Assembly: GCA_963764675.1 (NCBI GenBank) | Contig: CAVXTQ010000009.1 | Span: 15,738 to 79,737, forward strand | DNA length: 64,000 bases | DNA from: Acidiferrum sp963764675 | Lineage (GTDB): Bacteria; Acidobacteriota; Terriglobia; Acidiferrales; UBA7541 | Direction of reading: 5' to 3' | Part shown: piece by piece, positions 60,853-64,000 of the stretch | Layout: every line of letters begins with the position of its first letter | Numbering within the stretch: the first letter of the stretch is position 1 | The notes under the pieces: generated by a model | Databases searched by the model: none | What the model saw: the letters and a program-made list of their open reading frames with translations, nothing else | Told to the model about the DNA's origin: nothing | Made by a program: the position numbers and the translations under genes

Positions 60853-61244
60853 AAGTCTTCTGCAGAGCCGCCAAGCTGAGCGTGCCGACGATCGTGCTGG
60901 CGGGGCTCTGGTGTTCCCCCGTGCGCGCGCAAGATCCAGTCATCACTCCGATCGTTGTAGACACGGCAGTGCCGATTATCATCAACGCCGTCAAGCCCAA
61001 GCCCTCCGGCCTTGCGAAATTTGAAGGCACCGTGATGAGCGCAAACATCGCGCAAATCACCGTGCGCGCCAAGGGAAACGATATGGCGATTCAAACGTTC
61101 ACCCTTTCCCAGCAAGCCTCCACGAAGATGCAGCAACTCGTCGACAAGGGCGGCTACCAGTACGGCGACAAGGTCACCGTGATGTACGATCCCAGCTCGC
61201 TGAAAGCTATCAAAGTAAAAGGCAAAGCTTCCCGGGCTTTGTGA
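60849..61244 (+). CDS. Small secreted protein, unknown
   Basis: 131 residues with a signal peptide (LSVPTIVLAGLWCSPVRA, cut near AQD). The mature part is ~100 residues of predicted beta structure (FEGTVMSANIAQITVRAKGN, YQYGDKVTVMYDPSSLKAIK), an OB/SH3-like pattern often seen in small periplasmic proteins. No family is assigned. It is co-translated with the preceding repeat protein. Confidence 0.65.
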   Translation: MKVFCRAAKLSVPTIVLAGLWCSPVRAQDPVITPIVVDTAVPIIINAVKPKPSGLAKFEGTVMSANIAQITVRAKGNDMAIQTFTLSQQASTKMQQLVDKGGYQYGDKVTVMYDPSSLKAIKVKGKASRAL

Positions 61245-61259
61245 GTTGCGGGCGCTGCT

Positions 61260-62069
61260 GTGCTCCGCCTGCCTGCCGTCGCTGGCCGCTTCTATCCTTC
61301 CAATCCTGCTGAACTAACTGCCGTCGTCCGTAAACACGTCCAGACCGAATCGGGTGCGGAACCGAGTCGCGTCAAAGCATGCCTTGTGCCCCACGCGGGC
61401 TACGTCTACTCCGGGCACGTGGCCGGAGCGGTGTTATCGCGAGTCGCCTTACCGCGAAAAATCTTGATTCTGGGCGTGCGCCACTCCCCGCGCGGCCAGC
61501 AGGTGGCGATCTTTTCCGCCGGAGCGTGGCGAACGCCGCTGGGCGACGCGCCTATAGACACACCACTGGCCGAAGCGCTGCGCGCCGCCTGCCCGCTGGT
61601 GCGCGAAGATAGCGTTGCGCACAGCACCGAGCACTCCCTTGAGGTGCAGTTGCCGTTCTTGCAGGTGCTGGCGCCGAAATTTGCCTTCGTGCCACTGGCG
61701 CTGGGCACGGTTCGCATCGAAGATTTGGTAACCGTCGGTGAGGCGGTAGGGAGGGTTCTTGCATCCTCGCAAGAAGAAGTGCTCTTGCTGACGACTTCGG
61801 ACTTGAATCACTACGAGGACGACGCGACGACGCGAGCGAAGGATGCGAAGGCCGTCGAGCGGCTGCTGGCGCTCGACGCGCAAGGACTCTACGACACCTG
61901 CAGGAACGAGAAGATTTCGATGTGTGGCCTGGGGCCGGCGGTTGCTATGCTCATCGCGCTGCGCACGCTTGGCGCGAAACATGCCGAACTAGTCCGCTAC
62001 GCGACGTCAGCCGATGTCTCTGGGGACACCAGCGCGGTAGTCGGATACGCCGGGATGATTTTCAAATAA
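61260..62069 (+). CDS. amrB: AmmeMemoRadiSam system protein B (MEMO1 family)
   Basis: 269 residues. LRLPAVAGRFYPSNPAEL, KACLVPHAGYVYSGHVAGAV, VAHSTEHSLEVQLPFLQ, LTTSDLNHYEDDATTRAKD, ISMCGLGPAVAMLIAL and GDTSAVVGYAGMIFK are the family hallmarks, with conserved His and Cys residues resembling a dioxygenase-fold metal site. Many genomes encode it with an AMMECR1 protein and a radical-SAM enzyme, but neither is adjacent here. Function of the system is unsettled. The GTG start follows the previous gene by 15 bases. Confidence 0.9.
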   Translation: MLRLPAVAGRFYPSNPAELTAVVRKHVQTESGAEPSRVKACLVPHAGYVYSGHVAGAVLSRVALPRKILILGVRHSPRGQQVAIFSAGAWRTPLGDAPIDTPLAEALRAACPLVREDSVAHSTEHSLEVQLPFLQVLAPKFAFVPLALGTVRIEDLVTVGEAVGRVLASSQEEVLLLTTSDLNHYEDDATTRAKDAKAVERLLALDAQGLYDTCRNEKISMCGLGPAVAMLIALRTLGAKHAELVRYATSADVSGDTSAVVGYAGMIFK

Positions 62070-62124
62070 AGTGCCGCGCAAGCTGCTCTGCTGGTGCAAA
62101 CGGAAAAGCGAAACACAAACGAAG

Positions 62125-62158
62125 ACGGCCCCGATGATCTCGGGGCCGTTTGAAGTTT
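62125..62158. terminator. Bidirectional terminator between amrB and the FecR-domain gene
   Basis: ACGGCCCCGA and TCGGGGCCGT pair perfectly around TGATC, with TTGAAGTTTTG on the right and a T-rich stretch on the minus-strand side (CTTCGTTTGTGTTT). The two genes converge here. Confidence 0.7.
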
Positions 62159-62178
62159 TGAATTGTTGTGGAACGCGG

Positions 62179-63867
62179 CTAGTGGGGTCGTCCACCACTG
62201 GAGGCCGCCGCGGGTGCAGGCGCTGACGCATGCGAAGGCGCCGCCATGGAAGCAGCTGACGATCGCGACGCGTTCCCAAAGCCCTCTCCGCCACTGCCCC
62301 TGGCTGCACCGCCACCGCGCGAGCTTTCCGATCGTGGCGGCGGAGGCGGGGTGATCCTGCGAGTTGCAACTTCGGGCGTTCGAGTCGGACGAGGACATCC
62401 TCCCACAGTGACGCAGTTCACGTTGTCACGAATATCCGGCATCGAAGTGCGCCGCGCTCCGCCTACAGACGTGTTGGTCGCGCCGCTTTGCGTGCTTCCC
62501 GCGAGCGGTACCTGAGCCGTTTTTAGCTGAGCCGTCGCATTGCTGTTCACGAAGCGATGCTCGCGCGGGTCGTACGCGATCGAAGAGCCGTGATCCAGCG
62601 TGATCGGGCGCGTTCCAAGAGTACCGGCGGTAACCGTCCGCGAAGTGCGGGCTGGTGCTGTAGAAGTCACAACGCTCGTGCGAAAGGTGTTCGCCGGTAC
62701 CGTCTTTACAACCTTCCATTCCTCGCTCGCGGTCACCGGAACGCTTGCCGCCACCGCGCCACCCGTCACCGGGAATACTCCCCGTGCAAGGTTCAGCGGA
62801 GCCTTGCCATGAACGTCGAGCGGATGCACCGGCACAATGCCCAGTAAGCCGGGCTTCGATCGCACGAAAACGCCGGTCGCCGGGCTCCAGCCTCCGCCAT
62901 ACCCGTTGAAACCCAGGGCTCCTGGAGTCCAGAGCCAGCCGAAGATCGGATCGAAAATCCATCCGCCAAAGTGATAGGGCAGCCAGCCCCACGGCTCGCC
63001 GCCAATAAACGACATTCCATACATGGGATCCATGAACCAGCCGCCACTCGCGAAGGGCGACCAACCCAAGCCCATACCGTAGGGCCGCCAGCCCGCTCCA
63101 TAGCCCGCCACCGGGTACCACGAACCATAGGTGTAGAGATCGGCAGCTCCGTAGGTGTAGTTAGACGAGCCGATATATGGCTGCGCGGCGTTGGTGGCGT
63201 TCACAAAGCTATCGATGCGTGTAGAAACCCAACGGTCGAAATCGTCGCTCGCGGGCAAGCGGCTGGTGCTGACCGAATTGTCGTCCCCCGCATGCACCGA
63301 GAGAGACTCGCCCCTCGCAACGGAGGTCGGCTTGTCTTTCCGCAGCACGGAAACGTGGCCCTTGATGACATTGACGGTGCTGCCGTCATCGAAATTGTCC
63401 AGGCGGAAGGTGCTGCGTTCCGAAGCTTCAACGGTGAAATCGCCTCCGGTCACGCTGAAATAATCTCCGTTGTTGGGCGTGACGTAGAAAGAGGCGGTGC
63501 CCTGCCGCAGCACCAGACGCGTCGTCTTTACGCCATCCTCAAGCGAAAGGTCGTAAAACTCCAGAACGGTGTCGTCGCCGAGAAATGCCATCGCGCCATT
63601 CTCGAACTCCACCGCGGCGCGGCCCTTGTCCGTCGCCAGCACATAACCCTGGCGAACCGGCAAATTGGGCTCGGCGGCTTCCCACGTGGCGTTCCCGCTA
63701 GCCAAGGGATCACCCTTGACGTCGCGAGCGAAGCGCACGTCGCCCTGAACCACACTTAACCTGATGATCCGGGCATGGCTGGAATCTGCAAGGGCAGGAT
63801 GTGCGCTGATGAAAAGCAAAGAGAGCAGGCTCAGCAAGGCCGAGCGTAGCAACATGCGTGAAATCAT
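62179..63867 (-). CDS. Secreted FecR-domain protein with a Trp/Tyr/Pro-rich (DUF6600-like) region
   Basis: About 562 residues from ATG 63867, preceded by AGGGGGTG. Signal peptide LLSLLSLLFISAHPALA. Residues ~35-200 are a FecR-like jelly roll (VVQGDVRFARDV, ATDKGRAAVEFENGAMAFLG, FTVEASERSTFRLDNFDDGS). The middle is rich in Trp, Tyr, Gly and Pro (ADLYTYGSWYPVAGYGAGWR, GWFMDPMYGMSFIGGEPWGW), as in DUF6600-type proteins of Acidobacteriota. The last ~180 residues are disordered Ser/Ala/Pro/Arg. Without a TonB receptor or sigma factor nearby it is probably a structural or adhesive envelope protein. The 133 bases to its right hold no gene. Confidence 0.8.
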   Translation of the reverse strand: MISRMLLRSALLSLLSLLFISAHPALADSSHARIIRLSVVQGDVRFARDVKGDPLASGNATWEAAEPNLPVRQGYVLATDKGRAAVEFENGAMAFLGDDTVLEFYDLSLEDGVKTTRLVLRQGTASFYVTPNNGDYFSVTGGDFTVEASERSTFRLDNFDDGSTVNVIKGHVSVLRKDKPTSVARGESLSVHAGDDNSVSTSRLPASDDFDRWVSTRIDSFVNATNAAQPYIGSSNYTYGAADLYTYGSWYPVAGYGAGWRPYGMGLGWSPFASGGWFMDPMYGMSFIGGEPWGWLPYHFGGWIFDPIFGWLWTPGALGFNGYGGGWSPATGVFVRSKPGLLGIVPVHPLDVHGKAPLNLARGVFPVTGGAVAASVPVTASEEWKVVKTVPANTFRTSVVTSTAPARTSRTVTAGTLGTRPITLDHGSSIAYDPREHRFVNSNATAQLKTAQVPLAGSTQSGATNTSVGGARRTSMPDIRDNVNCVTVGGCPRPTRTPEVATRRITPPPPPRSESSRGGGAARGSGGEGFGNASRSSAASMAAPSHASAPAPAAASSGGRPH

Positions 63868-64000
63868 GATCACCCCCTAGGCGGGGACACGTCTGACAAC
63901 TATAGGACGGTTCAGGGACGATACCGGTTGCAGATCGTGTTCTCGTCCATGATCCCCTCCGGGGGTGCCCCCGTCAAGCCCGCAAGCATGTCACCGTATT

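Noticed and set aside
1..64000. CRISPR array, prophage, transposase, rRNA, tRNA
   Set aside because: No regularly spaced direct repeats, phage or transposase proteins, rRNA segments or GGTTCGAATCC-type T-loops were found by reading; small tRNAs could still be missed without a program.

Overview
The window looks like chromosomal DNA of an Acidobacteriota bacterium. This is inferred from gene content, not from a marker tree. The signs are two MacB/FtsX-like permeases of the acidobacterial ADOP type (one coupled to a PadR regulator), a membrane Ser/Thr kinase fused to enzymatic domains, a TPR remnant of the kind abundant in acidobacterial kinases, GC-rich coding DNA and GC-rich palindromic repeats between genes. 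There is no phage, CRISPR array, IS element, rRNA or recognisable tRNA.

Layout. 1-3.3 kb: the end of polyphosphate kinase overlapping a soluble transhydrogenase. 3.3-25.7 kb: the conserved ribosomal/tRNA-modification string rpsP-khpA-rimM-trmD-rplS-rnhB is present in order and on one strand, but opened by unrelated cargo. A reverse-strand GH44 lipoprotein lies between rimM and trmD. An ATP-grasp/flavin-monooxygenase pair, a kinase-FGE-hydrolase fusion, a sugar-binding protein, an FAD reductase and a probably transferred VOC gene lie between trmD and rplS. An S9 peptidase and a PadR-ADOP unit lie between rplS and rnhB. 25.9-36.1 kb: a TPR protein, thiE, DinB, a metalloregulator-like operator in front of a secreted protein/cytochrome c pair, an AI-2E permease, glmM and a DUF4349 protein. 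36.1-37.0 kb: a gene-poor stretch with a sigma-54-type promoter, a folded RNA ending in a terminator, a second folded element and a 33-residue hydrophobic ORF. 37-43 kb: AraC/VOC, serS, gdhA, thiD. 43-53 kb: an ADOP permease and a split pyrimidine locus (pyrR-pyrB-pyrC on the minus strand; pyrD, pyrF on the plus strand). 53-64 kb: selB, tatA, two nucleoside hydrolases (the first with a Tat signal), maf, an acyl-CoA mutase subunit, two small co-translated unknown genes, a MEMO-family protein and a FecR-domain secreted protein.

Functionally the window mixes housekeeping (translation, pyrimidine, thiamine and cell-wall precursor synthesis, tRNA charging) with envelope and signalling accessories. 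The most original signals are regulatory and RNA-level: the sigma-54/terminator unit near 36.4 kb, the paired TTGCAA-N5-TTGCA operators near 30.6 kb, and the PadR palindrome that contains the -35 box of its own promoter.

Data caution: four genes (the PadR-linked ADOP permease, an AraC regulator, serS and the second nucleoside hydrolase) are each broken by one base, in every case at a mononucleotide run. Since serS is essential, at least that one is probably a consensus error, and the others may be too.
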